Source: Lachnospiraceae bacterium UBA4711 (lineage in GTDB: Bacteria > Bacillota > Clostridia > Lachnospirales > Lachnospiraceae). From it: a stretch of 19,188 nucleotides of DNA. Numbering within the stretch: the stretch's first letter is position 1; every line of letters starts with the position of its first letter. The stretch spans positions 37,471-56,658 of the forward strand of contig DHJV01000014.1 in NCBI GenBank assembly GCA_002404515.1, in the 5' to 3' direction. Position numbers and translations under genes: made by a program. Shown in pieces: positions 8,301 to 14,303 of the stretch. The notes under the pieces were generated by a model. The model made no database searches. It was not told the DNA's origin and saw only the letters and a program-made list of their open reading frames with translations.

Positions 8301-8598
8301 TGCACGGTTCGGAAAGCTTTCTGCGACCTTGCATGTGGATGCACAGGGAACATGGGAAGGTGCGATCATTTCAGATACTTCAGATGGTAACAACGCATTG
8401 CAGGCACAGTCAGAAGCATTTGGGGCATTGCTTGCGGAGAGTCCGTATGCGGATGCGAAGATTTCACTGGGGCAGAGCCACAGGGTGGACTTCACGAATT
8501 CCGCACAGGCAGATGCGGTGGCTCATCCTTCGACACAGAAACTTTGTGAAGCTTCCGTGTTCTTTGTTAAGGCATTTGCGCAAATTTCCGATAAATAA
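5383..8598 (+). CDS. DUF6240-type flagellar-locus protein with FliK-like C-terminus
   Basis: Encodes 1071 residues. ATG 5383 is preferred to the in-frame ATG 5368 because AAGGAG (5372-5377) sits 5 bp before it. There is no signal peptide or membrane segment, and the protein is rich in Gln, Glu and Ala. A short motif of the type G/N-I-x-V-T-x-x-N-L recurs at about residues 110, 184, 255, 400, 431, 595, 632, 709 and 727, usually followed by a helix, suggesting a repeat array. Residues about 940-1040 (VNLTLQTDASQRGTIEIQLP... FGKLSATLHVD... LLAESPYADAKISLGQ) resemble the C-terminal domain of FliK hook-length control proteins. I assign the DUF6240 family from general resemblance and flagellin-neighbour context. 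The gene lies under a sigma-28 promoter and 28 bp before flagellin, so a late flagellar role is likely. The biochemical function is not known. Coding is certain; the family name is moderately sure. Confidence 0.75.
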   Translation: MQNINIKNSQEAANAYSTYERAAAKQNYASAVGTMDAFEAVEQVQYDRTAKVETNAQTVMDNFEEYRRDMQEKAKTEQQQEISDEEQAREDAKEIARSLSTEEIQKLRQMGIDVGSASLSDLMDIVNSMRDQAHKDALANVLAQAKVDQGDVSNLVFTSTGAKIAGTDVDLQVGSNDILYLLKNKMPLNQENLYKAHYSGQQSRQTSGETEAQAQSQAWNELPQTLQTQLQHIIEQAGIPVNDQSKSGAALMLTNDIPVTTDSMRTYMDMQAQVGTPIDELPTAEMEQTQAEQNIEIKAEKLRQAVESLTETDVTESVREGKPLTIAAMLAAREDAAGAGNVGRSNAETGNPAEQNRSRSDSRPGAETPPQSLRAVTALRQLEELRLSMTQQAAVRMLKQDINIDTRDLSQVVAKLRNVEAQMTKELFARNGVEATEENVASYTELQQDLQTIGTAPAVRLGYLFDAERVANAAMNTQAVQMQARGSALQIVSMRGLAALVAGEEIDNREAVVQTGNPAAAGNAGQVDESTSATIRRSADFAAMEREYDALGTAPRADMGDSIRKAFVNVDAILQEMQLPADTEHTRAVRILGYNSIAVTEENLQQVIQYDREVNDLLAACQPNAVLSMIRDGINPLDLSVEELNQTLREKNYQSGVKETEDFATFLRDVERRGEISEEERSGYIGMYRVLKKLEKSGDREAGYLFANNSRLTVRNLITAMRSRKAAGIDVSVDDAFGMLTEMQTRGTKMDAQIEAAFSNEEKRSAQGNRVQDIEMAENAEDAVNPWREIETDDSLAEAEELLQAQRLEESAVNVQAANVILHGTDAVESTDIYSLLAQVMKNLHFEDHTTEDAVDTETDAMAKSLAGAEIELPFEAESLLEQLGQGGDLSLTYADLQQQLVEQMYTQAQLGGTSMDFQNLKLVQAGFRILGAMAKRQQYQLPVVTETGTRLVNLTLQTDASQRGTIEIQLPSARFGKLSATLHVDAQGTWEGAIISDTSDGNNALQAQSEAFGALLAESPYADAKISLGQSHRVDFTNSAQADAVAHPSTQKLCEASVFFVKAFAQISDK
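8568..8594 (+). promoter_or_regulatory. second sigma-28-like promoter, for flagellin, inside the upstream gene
   Basis: TAAGGCAT (8568-8575), an 11-bp spacer, and TCCGATAA (8587-8594). The -10 matches 7 of 8 of GCCGATAA, the -35 starts TAAG, and the geometry equals that of the promoter at 5275. It ends just before the stop codon (8596-8598) of the upstream gene. The predicted start near 8602 gives a leader of about 25 nt containing the flagellin ribosome binding site AGGAGG. Confidence 0.6.
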
Positions 8599-8626
8599 GT
8601 TAGAAACAGATGACAGGAGGCAGAAC

Positions 8627-10057
8627 ATGAGAATTAACTATAATGCGTTGGCGATGAATGCCACGACGAATTTTGGTAAAATAAATAATAAAGTTGCAAA
8701 GTCGATGTCCAGACTTTCTTCCGGGTATAAGATTACAAGCCCGGCAGATGATGCGGCAGGACTTGCGATTTCAAAGAAGATGAGTGCACAGATCCGGGGA
8801 CTTGACCGCGCGGCATTGAATTCCAATGATGGTATCTCTGTGATCCAGTCCGCAGAGGGCGGCATGGAGGAGATGCACAGCATTTTAGGACGTATGCGTG
8901 AGCTTGCCGTGCAGGCGGCAAATGATGTCAACGATGAAGTCGACCGTGATGCGATTCAGGAGGAGATCGATTCCCTTGCAGCCGAGCTGACACAGATTTC
9001 CGATACGACCGCATTTAACGGACAGACGCTGCTGAATGGTGATCTGACGAGACGTTCCCTGTCCAGCGTCAATGGTGTGAAAGCAACGTACATTTCATCA
9101 GAAGTAAGCACGGGTGTTTATTCGATTAATGTAACTGCGGATGCAGAACAGGCATCCATGACGACAGGATTAACTTATTCCACGGCCGTGATCACAAAAG
9201 ATCAGGCGGGAACCTTGAAGGTGAACGGATTTGCAATCGAGATTGAAGAAGGCATGACGATGGAGGATGTATATGGAAAGATTCAGACCAGTCTTGCCAA
9301 GATCAATATAGATGTCTTTGCGTCGAATGACGGAACGACAGAAGAGAGCTTTGACAGTGGAGCGCCGGTTGTGTTCCGCACAAAGGCATACGGTAGTAGC
9401 GAGAAAATCAGCATTTCTGTGGGAAATCCAGAGCTGGCAGCGGTACTGGGAGTGACAGATGGTACGATGAAGCAGGGTAAGGATTGCCAGGCAGCCTTGA
9501 ACGTCACAGAGGATGGATTTTCTACAACTGCAACTTTGAAGACAGATGGAAATAAGATTGAGGTGACAGACCGAAGCGGCTTCTCAATGACGATTGAAGC
9601 AGATCCGGGTGCCGTTGCCGAAAATGGCGGAGCCATAACGGCGGAGATCGAAGTGCTGTCGGCTGGAACAATGGTGATACAGACGGGTTCCAATGAGGGT
9701 GAGCAGTTGGCGATTGACATTCCAGAGTTAAATGCAAAATCGCTTGGCGTAGATGAACTGATCATATACACACATAATTATGCAAGCCAGGCAGTGGATA
9801 TTATTGATGAGGCAGTGAAGAAGGTTTCAGCTGCACGTTCGAAGCTGGGTGCTTATGAGAATCGTCTGGATGATGTTCATTCGAATCTGGAGGTGCAGAG
9901 CGAGAGTATCACAGAAGCATATTCACGGATTATGGATACGGATATGGCGGAGGAAATGACCGAATATACACAGCAGGAGGTGCTGTCGCAGGCGGCGATC
10001 GCAATGATGCAGAAAGCCAATGATCGTCCGGAATCTATCTTGCAGCTGCTTCAGTAA
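8627..10057 (+). CDS. flagellin
   Basis: Encodes 476 residues. ATG 8627 is set by AGGAGG (8615-8620) and by the family N-terminus MRINYNALAMNATTNF; the open frame extends 122 codons upstream, but that stretch is the end of the previous gene in another frame. The N-terminal D0/D1 helices (SMSRLSSGYKITSPADDAAGLAIS... ISVIQSAEGGMEEMHSILGRMRELAVQAAN) and C-terminal D1/D0 helices (SKLGAYENRLDDVHSNLEVQSESITEAYSRIMDTDMAEEM... LQLLQ) are intact. The variable middle (about 150-385) contains a flagellin-IN-like stretch from about residue 193 (LKVNGFAIEIEEG...). Monomers are exported by the flagellar type III system and form the filament. A GGA-containing site overlapping the ribosome binding site could in principle bind CsrA, as for Bacillus hag, but only one such site is seen. 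FliS follows 67 bp downstream. Confidence 0.97.
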   Translation: MRINYNALAMNATTNFGKINNKVAKSMSRLSSGYKITSPADDAAGLAISKKMSAQIRGLDRAALNSNDGISVIQSAEGGMEEMHSILGRMRELAVQAANDVNDEVDRDAIQEEIDSLAAELTQISDTTAFNGQTLLNGDLTRRSLSSVNGVKATYISSEVSTGVYSINVTADAEQASMTTGLTYSTAVITKDQAGTLKVNGFAIEIEEGMTMEDVYGKIQTSLAKINIDVFASNDGTTEESFDSGAPVVFRTKAYGSSEKISISVGNPELAAVLGVTDGTMKQGKDCQAALNVTEDGFSTTATLKTDGNKIEVTDRSGFSMTIEADPGAVAENGGAITAEIEVLSAGTMVIQTGSNEGEQLAIDIPELNAKSLGVDELIIYTHNYASQAVDIIDEAVKKVSAARSKLGAYENRLDDVHSNLEVQSESITEAYSRIMDTDMAEEMTEYTQQEVLSQAAIAMMQKANDRPESILQLLQ

Positions 10058-10124
10058 TGTTCTGTGGAGAAAATGAAACATCGCGGAAAAATTCACTCAT
10101 AGAGTGGGAAGTAAGAGGAAAAAC

Positions 10125-10604
10125 ATGACACAGGAACAAAAACAGGAATTCACACGGCGCATCAGTCAGCAAAACCACAGTGGTCTGATTCTGGTACTGT
10201 GTGATATCTTTCATACATATGGAAATGACGCGATAGCGGCATATGAGGCGGATGACCGGATGGCGTATCTGCAGAATATCGGGCAGGCGCGGCGCGCAAT
10301 GCAGGAGCTGATCGACTGCTTTTCGAAAGAAGATCCGCTTGGAAGAAATGTAATTGCCATTTTAAGATTTATCTATGGGAAGCTTGTACGCTCAGAAGTG
10401 CGCAGACAGCCGGATGAGCTGGAACGGTGTGTGCAGATGGTCGATGATCTGCGCGTCGGATTTGTGCATTTGCATGAACTTGACAACGAGGGCGCTGTGA
10501 TGCAGAATGTACATCAGGTGTACGCTGGACTTACCTATGGTAAGGGCATGTTGAATGAGAGCGTGCAGGGCGTAGATTATGGTACGCGGGGGTATCAGGT
10601 GTAA
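10125..10604 (+). CDS. fliS: flagellar chaperone FliS-like protein
   Basis: Encodes 159 residues. ATG 10125 is preferred to an upstream GTG (10104) because AGAGGAA (10114-10120) sits in front of it. The predicted all-helical chain follows the FliS pattern: Q..H.GLILVLCDIF..Y...AI.A.E......YLQNIGQARRAMQELI, then DPLGRNVIAILRFIYGKLVRSEVRR and a third amphipathic block. FliS binds the C-terminal D0 helix of flagellin in the cytosol and prevents premature polymerisation. The sequence diverges from the model Bacillus and Aquifex proteins and has a C-terminal tail of about 35 residues (VMQNVHQVYAGLTYGKG...) beyond the usual helical bundle. Position directly behind flagellin supports the call. A hairpin CACTC-ATA-GAGTG (10094-10106) without T-tract lies between flagellin and this gene and may tune mRNA stability. 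Confidence 0.82.
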   Translation: MTQEQKQEFTRRISQQNHSGLILVLCDIFHTYGNDAIAAYEADDRMAYLQNIGQARRAMQELIDCFSKEDPLGRNVIAILRFIYGKLVRSEVRRQPDELERCVQMVDDLRVGFVHLHELDNEGAVMQNVHQVYAGLTYGKGMLNESVQGVDYGTRGYQV

Positions 10605-10665
10605 GAACAGAGCGATGCCGTGCGTTATCAGAAAGGGTAAACAAAATGAAAAGGAGTAAGTGAAG

Positions 10666-11082
10666 ATGAAAAAAGATGATTGTATTTTCTGTAAGATCGC
10701 AAATGGAGAGATTCCATCTGCAACCGTATATGAGACACCAGAGTGCCGCGTGATTCTGGATCTGGCACCAGCCAATCAGGGACATGCGCTGATCCTGACG
10801 AAAGAGCATTACGATAACATCTACCAGCTAGACGAGGAGACTGCAGGCAAGGTATTTTCACTTGCAACGCATGTTGCGAAAGCAGTACAGGAAGAAACCG
10901 GCTGTGAGGGCTTGAATATCGTGCAGAACAATGGAGAGGTTGCCGGACAGACGGTGCATCATTTCCATATGCATGTGATTCCACGTCACGCAGGGGATGA
11001 CGTAAAGGTGACATGGAAGCAGGGCGAGACAGAATCAGAATCCTTAAAGGCGTTGGCAGATGCAATCAGAAAGCATATCTAG
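10666..11082 (+). CDS. HIT family (histidine triad) nucleotide-binding hydrolase
   Basis: Encodes 138 residues. ATG 10666 is chosen over GTG 10660 because AAGGAG (10651-10656) is 9 bp before it but only 3 bp before the GTG. The signature HHFHMHVIPRH contains the histidine triad H99-F-H101-M-H103, and C6-x-x-C9 at the N-terminus (CIFCKI) is the metal-binding pair seen in many HIT proteins. NQGHALILTKEHY is the conserved nucleotide-pocket stretch. HIT proteins of the HinT branch hydrolyse purine nucleoside phosphoramidates such as AMP-lysine in the cytosol. The gene starts 61 bp after FliS with no terminator seen, so read-through from the flagellar unit is possible, though the function is housekeeping. 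The next gene begins within 11 bp. Confidence 0.95.
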   Translation: MKKDDCIFCKIANGEIPSATVYETPECRVILDLAPANQGHALILTKEHYDNIYQLDEETAGKVFSLATHVAKAVQEETGCEGLNIVQNNGEVAGQTVHHFHMHVIPRHAGDDVKVTWKQGETESESLKALADAIRKHI

Positions 11083-11092
11083 GAGTCCGCGG

Positions 11093-11617
11093 GTGCAGTC
11101 GGGGAGGCTGTCAAAGCGGCAGATGGTGTTTCTTGTACTGTCGGTTCTGTTTGCGGTTATGATCTTCTGTTTCTCTGCCAGAAATGGTGTGGAATCGACG
11201 GAGGACAGTTATACGGTCGGGATGGAGTTTGGACGGATCGTACACCCGGATTTTAAGAACTGGCCGGAGGAGGCGCAGCTTGCGTTTGCGGCGAAAGTCG
11301 ATCATCCGATCCGGAAGCTGGCACATGCGACAGAGTACGCCGTCTTTGCAATGCTGCTTTGCGGTGTATGGCTGGATACCCGCAGGAAACGGAAGTTGTC
11401 GGCACTTTTCGCATGGGGAACCGCAACGGTGTATGCGATGACGGACGAGTTTCATCAGTTGTTTGTTCCCGGGCGAAGCGGACAGGCAAAAGATGTACTG
11501 CTCGATAGCTGTGGAGCAGCCGGGGGTGTGCTGCTTTTGATGCTGGTGATGCTGTTGCTCCGTGTTTTCCGTAGGAAGCATGATGACGGAACTGACAAAC
11601 AGACATCATCCGGATGA
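11093..11617 (+). CDS. VanZ-like family membrane protein
   Basis: Encodes 174 residues from GTG 11093. AGGAG (11081-11085), overlapping the preceding HIT stop codon, sits 7 bp before this GTG; the alternative ATG 11060 would overlap the HIT gene and has no such site. A first membrane helix (MVFLVLSVLFAVMIFCFSA) is followed by an exposed loop, then KLAHATEYAVFAMLLCGVWL, a central helix ending in YAMTDEFHQLFVPGRSGQAKDVLLDSCGAAGG, and a last helix (VLLLMLVMLLLRVF) before a basic tail. The H..EY, DE.HQ, PGR and D...G blocks are typical of VanZ-like proteins. VanZ itself confers low-level teicoplanin resistance, but most family members have no known function, and no glycopeptide resistance genes are here. 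Close spacing indicates cotranscription with the HIT gene. Confidence 0.85.
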   Translation: MQSGRLSKRQMVFLVLSVLFAVMIFCFSARNGVESTEDSYTVGMEFGRIVHPDFKNWPEEAQLAFAAKVDHPIRKLAHATEYAVFAMLLCGVWLDTRRKRKLSALFAWGTATVYAMTDEFHQLFVPGRSGQAKDVLLDSCGAAGGVLLLMLVMLLLRVFRRKHDDGTDKQTSSG

Positions 11618-11666
11618 AAATATGCCAGAACATGCGAAAATACAACGAGAATAGCAAATAAAACCA

Positions 11667-11695
11667 TTGACAATTAGAAATATATGATATATGTT
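11667..11695 (+). promoter_or_regulatory. sigma-A promoter of the SAM riboswitch leader
   Basis: Perfect TTGACA (11667-11672), 17-bp spacer, TATGTT (11690-11695). The predicted start near 11702 falls immediately before the first riboswitch stem, as expected for a leader promoter. Confidence 0.8.
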
Positions 11696-11704
11696 AGACA
11701 TGTC

Positions 11705-11815
11705 TCTCTTATTCAGAGTGGTGGAGTCATAAGGGACGAAGAAGCCACGGCAACCCCGGAGACGGAAGGTGCCGACCTGAGCGATACTTAGATTAAGTTG
11801 TCGAGCAATAAGAAG
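11705..11815 (+). promoter_or_regulatory. SAM-I (S-box) riboswitch aptamer
   Basis: The closing stem P1 is formed by TCTTATT (11707-11713) and AATAAGA (11807-11813). Conserved S-box elements occur in order: CAGAGTGGTGGAG after P1, GAAGCCACGGCAACC near 11741-11755, and GGAAGGTGCCGACCTGAGCGATA near 11764-11786 in two adjoining blocks. S-box RNAs bind S-adenosylmethionine; binding stabilises P1 and favours termination. It lies in front of metK, the SAM synthetase gene, so feedback control by the enzyme's product is expected. The distance to metK (about 285 nt after the terminator) is unusually long. Confidence 0.9.
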
Positions 11816-11830
11816 ATTTGATAACGACTT

Positions 11831-11865
11831 TCAAATCCGGTTGCTTGCAGCCGGATTTATTTTTT
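11831..11865 (+). terminator. riboswitch-controlled intrinsic terminator
   Basis: AAATCCGG (11833-11840) pairs with CCGGATTT (11851-11858), followed by a T-rich tail (ATTTTTT). TCAAATC (11831-11837), the left side of the stem, can instead pair with GATTTGA (11815-11821) just after P1, giving a competing antiterminator. This is the usual S-box OFF switch: SAM bound, P1 closed, terminator formed. Confidence 0.85.
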
Positions 11866-11953
11866 ATGAATTGCCGCTGATTAAGAGACAACCACAATAT
11901 ACACAAGGTAAAGCGAACCAGTGATGAAAATGTCTGTATATGAACGAAGCGAG

Positions 11954-12089
11954 ATGTCTATATATAATAATTTCTAAACAGACCATTAAAAACACATCGG
12001 TACTTAATGAGTGCACAGCACGAATTTAGTATCCGCTATGTGTTTTTATGAGTGCGAACGTGTCTGTGTGAAATTATTATAATAGACAT
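11954..12089. repeat. long AT-rich palindrome (hairpin element) before metK
   Basis: A 20-nt left arm starting ATGTCTAT (11954-11973) is repeated inverted at 12071-12089 with a one-base gap. Inside it, AAAAACACAT (11988-11997) pairs with ATGTGTTTTT (12038-12047), then CGG-TACT-x-AAT-xx-GTGC pairs with the mirrored half around the loop ACA (12015-12017). The right arm carries about 12 extra bases (12048-12062 region). The T-run at 12043-12047 makes the inner half terminator-like. A TATAAT at 12078-12083 in the right arm could serve as a -10, but no convincing -35 is seen. Confidence 0.75.
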
Positions 12090-12150
12090 CGCATATAGCC
12101 ATAACCTACATATTTCATCATAAGGAGAGCGAGTTCAAAAGGAGGAACAA

Positions 12151-13338
12151 ATGGAGAAGTTATTATTTACTTCAGAATCAGTAACCGAAGGCCATCCTGA
12201 CAAAATCTGTGATCAGATCAGTGATGCCGTATTAGACGCACTTCTGGCACAGGACCCTATGAGCCGTGTTGCCTGTGAGACAGCCGTAACAACCGGACTG
12301 GTACTTGTTATGGGCGAGATCACAACAAAGGCACAGATCGATATTCAGACAATCGTCCGTGAGACAATCCGCGAGATCGGTTATGACCGTGCAAAGTACG
12401 GATTTGACTGTGATACCTGTGGCGTGATCGTAGCACTTGACAAGCAGTCAACCGATATCGCAATGGGTGTTGACAAGGCACTCGAAGCAAAGGAAAATCA
12501 TATGTCAGACGAAGAGATCGAGGCAATCGGTGCCGGCGATCAGGGTATGATGTTCGGCTATGCAACAAACGAGACACCAGAGCTTATGCCATATCCAATC
12601 TCACTGGCACACAAGCTTGCAAGAAAACTGACAGAGGTTCGTAAGAATGGTACACTTTCTTATTTAAGACCGGACGGCAAGACACAGGTATCTGTAGAGT
12701 ATGATGAGAACGGAAAGCCTTGCAGATTAGAGGCAGTTGTGCTTTCTACCCAGCATGACGAGAATGTATCGCAGGAGCAGATTCATGCGGATATCAAGAA
12801 ATATGTGTTTGATCCAGTCCTTCCACAGGATATGATTGACGATGAGACAAAGTTTTTCATCAACCCAACTGGACGTTTTGTTATCGGTGGGCCAAACGGT
12901 GACTCCGGTGTAACTGGACGTAAGATCATCGTAGACACCTATGGTGGATATGCACGTCACGGCGGCGGAGCATTTTCTGGAAAGGACTGCACAAAGGTTG
13001 ACCGTTCCGCAGCGTATGCTGCTCGTTATGTAGCGAAAAATATCGTGGCAGCCGGACTGGCTGAAAAGTGCGAGATTCAGCTTTCTTATGCGATCGGTGT
13101 TGCAAGACCAACTTCGATCATGGTAGATACATTTGGCACAGGCAGGCTTGCAGATGATAAACTCGTAGAGATTATCCGTGAGAACTTTGACCTGCGCCCG
13201 GCAGGTATCATCAAGATGCTTGATCTGCGCAGACCAATTTACAAGCAGACAGCCGCTTATGGACATTTTGGAAGAACCGATATCGACCTTCCATGGGAGA
13301 AGACCGACAAGGCAGACGACTTAAAGAAATATTTATAA
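12151..13338 (+). CDS. metK: S-adenosylmethionine synthetase (methionine adenosyltransferase)
   Basis: Encodes 395 residues, the usual MetK length; ATG 12151 follows AAAAGGAGG (12138-12146). The three-domain MetK sequence is complete. TEGHPDKICDQISDAVLDALL holds the ATP/methionine-site His and Asp (GHPDK, 14-18), GAGDQGMMFGYA (from 127) is the family hexapeptide-type signature, and GGGAFSGKDCTKVDRSAAYAARY (from 271) is the phosphate-binding loop with its catalytic Lys and Asp. The enzyme makes SAM from methionine and ATP in the cytosol. An S-box riboswitch about 285 nt upstream should reduce expression when SAM is high, although a long palindrome lies between. The next gene, a carbamoyltransferase, begins 17 bp after the stop and is probably in the same transcript. 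Confidence 0.98.
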   Translation: MEKLLFTSESVTEGHPDKICDQISDAVLDALLAQDPMSRVACETAVTTGLVLVMGEITTKAQIDIQTIVRETIREIGYDRAKYGFDCDTCGVIVALDKQSTDIAMGVDKALEAKENHMSDEEIEAIGAGDQGMMFGYATNETPELMPYPISLAHKLARKLTEVRKNGTLSYLRPDGKTQVSVEYDENGKPCRLEAVVLSTQHDENVSQEQIHADIKKYVFDPVLPQDMIDDETKFFINPTGRFVIGGPNGDSGVTGRKIIVDTYGGYARHGGGAFSGKDCTKVDRSAAYAARYVAKNIVAAGLAEKCEIQLSYAIGVARPTSIMVDTFGTGRLADDKLVEIIRENFDLRPAGIIKMLDLRRPIYKQTAAYGHFGRTDIDLPWEKTDKADDLKKYL

Positions 13339-13355
13339 AATGGGAGGAAGATATC

Positions 13356-14291
13356 ATGAAGAATATGTTGAATTTCAAGAATTTCTCTGCGGAGGAGCTG
13401 CAGAAGATTCTTGACCTTGCGCTGGATATGAAGAAGAATCCAGAGAAGTACAGCCACGCATTGGAGGGCAAAAAGCTCTATACTTTGTTTGAAAAGACAA
13501 GCACCCGTACATTCCTTTCCTTTACGACAGGTATGACAGAGCTTGGCGGAACTTACTACAACCAGCTTTGGAGAGACAGTAACTTTGTCCTTGGTGAGCC
13601 GGTTTCTGAGATCAAATATGTATGCCGTAATGTCGACATCATCATGGCTCGTCTCGTGAAAAATGAGACCGTTGAGCTGTTCGGTGATAATGTAACCGTA
13701 CCATTTATCAATGGCTGCGACAACTCTTATCATCCATGCCAGATTCTGGCAGATGCACTGACGATCATCGAGAAGTTCGGAAGCCTGAATGTCAAGTTCT
13801 TATACATCGGCGCAAAGAACAACGTATTCAATTCACTGGTAGAATTTTTCTCCAAGATGAAGCAGGGAACCTTGTACGGACTTACCCCGCTTGTAAATGA
13901 CACTGCCTGCGGGCCGGACTTCTATGAGGAAGCAAAGAAGACAGGCTACTACGTAGAGCTTGATCCGAACATGCCGATGGACGAAGTGAAGAAATATGTG
14001 AAAGACATGGATATCTGCTATACTGACACATGGCTTGACATGGAGTTCTTCAACGATCCTGCATATCAGGATAAGAAGAAGGAACTTATGGACAAGATGA
14101 TGCCATATCAGTTGAACGACGAATTCTTGGAGGGCAGCCATGCGCTTGTCTTCCACGATATGCCAATGCATGTAGGCTTCGAGATTTCGAAGGAAGTGGA
14201 GATGAAGAATCTCAATCATATTCTCGACCAGGCAGAAAACAGAAGACACGCAGAAAAAGCTGTCATGTATACATTGATAAAAGGAATCTAA
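13356..14291 (+). CDS. divergent ornithine/aspartate carbamoyltransferase-family protein, substrate unknown
   Basis: Encodes 311 residues. ATG 13356 follows GGGAGGAAG (13342-13350); the frame is open upstream into metK, but that start has no support. The carbamoyl-phosphate-binding signature is present: STRT at 49-52 (EKTSTRTFLSF) and HPCQ at 126-129. The residues that set the second substrate differ from known classes: the ornithine loop SMG is replaced by TDTWLDME (223-230), and the HCLP of ornithine and HPLPR of aspartate carbamoyltransferases is replaced by HDMP (267-270). The Cys of HCLP takes part in ornithine binding and catalysis in OTCase, so this protein may carbamoylate another amine or have lost activity. 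Automatic pipelines would probably name it argF. It is tightly linked to metK, with no arginine genes nearby; pyrB, a paralogue, follows about 500 bp later. Confidence 0.85.
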   Translation: MKNMLNFKNFSAEELQKILDLALDMKKNPEKYSHALEGKKLYTLFEKTSTRTFLSFTTGMTELGGTYYNQLWRDSNFVLGEPVSEIKYVCRNVDIIMARLVKNETVELFGDNVTVPFINGCDNSYHPCQILADALTIIEKFGSLNVKFLYIGAKNNVFNSLVEFFSKMKQGTLYGLTPLVNDTACGPDFYEEAKKTGYYVELDPNMPMDEVKKYVKDMDICYTDTWLDMEFFNDPAYQDKKKELMDKMMPYQLNDEFLEGSHALVFHDMPMHVGFEISKEVEMKNLNHILDQAENRRHAEKAVMYTLIKGI

Positions 14292-14301
14292 GTGGTATAA
14301 T
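14274..14301 (+). promoter_or_regulatory. candidate extended -10 promoter at end of the carbamoyltransferase gene
   Basis: TTGATA (14274-14279), 16-bp spacer, and perfect TATAAT (14296-14301) preceded by TG to form TGGTATAAT. The predicted start near 14308 lies just past the annotated ATG (14304) of the next gene, so transcripts from here would be better suited to express pyrB. Confidence 0.5.
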
Positions 14302-14303
14302 AT

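Noticed and set aside
8261..8626. 122-codon N-terminal extension of flagellin
   Set aside because: It overlaps the end of the upstream gene in another frame, and the conserved flagellin N-terminus with AGGAGG begins at 8627.
10094..10106. Hairpin CACTC-ATA-GAGTG after flagellin as a terminator
   Set aside because: The stem is only 5 bp and no T-tract follows, so it is not supported as an intrinsic terminator.
11606..11617. 12-bp perfect palindrome TCATCCGGATGA at the end of the VanZ-like gene as terminator
   Set aside because: It has no loop and no T-tract, and it encodes the last residues and stop of the gene.
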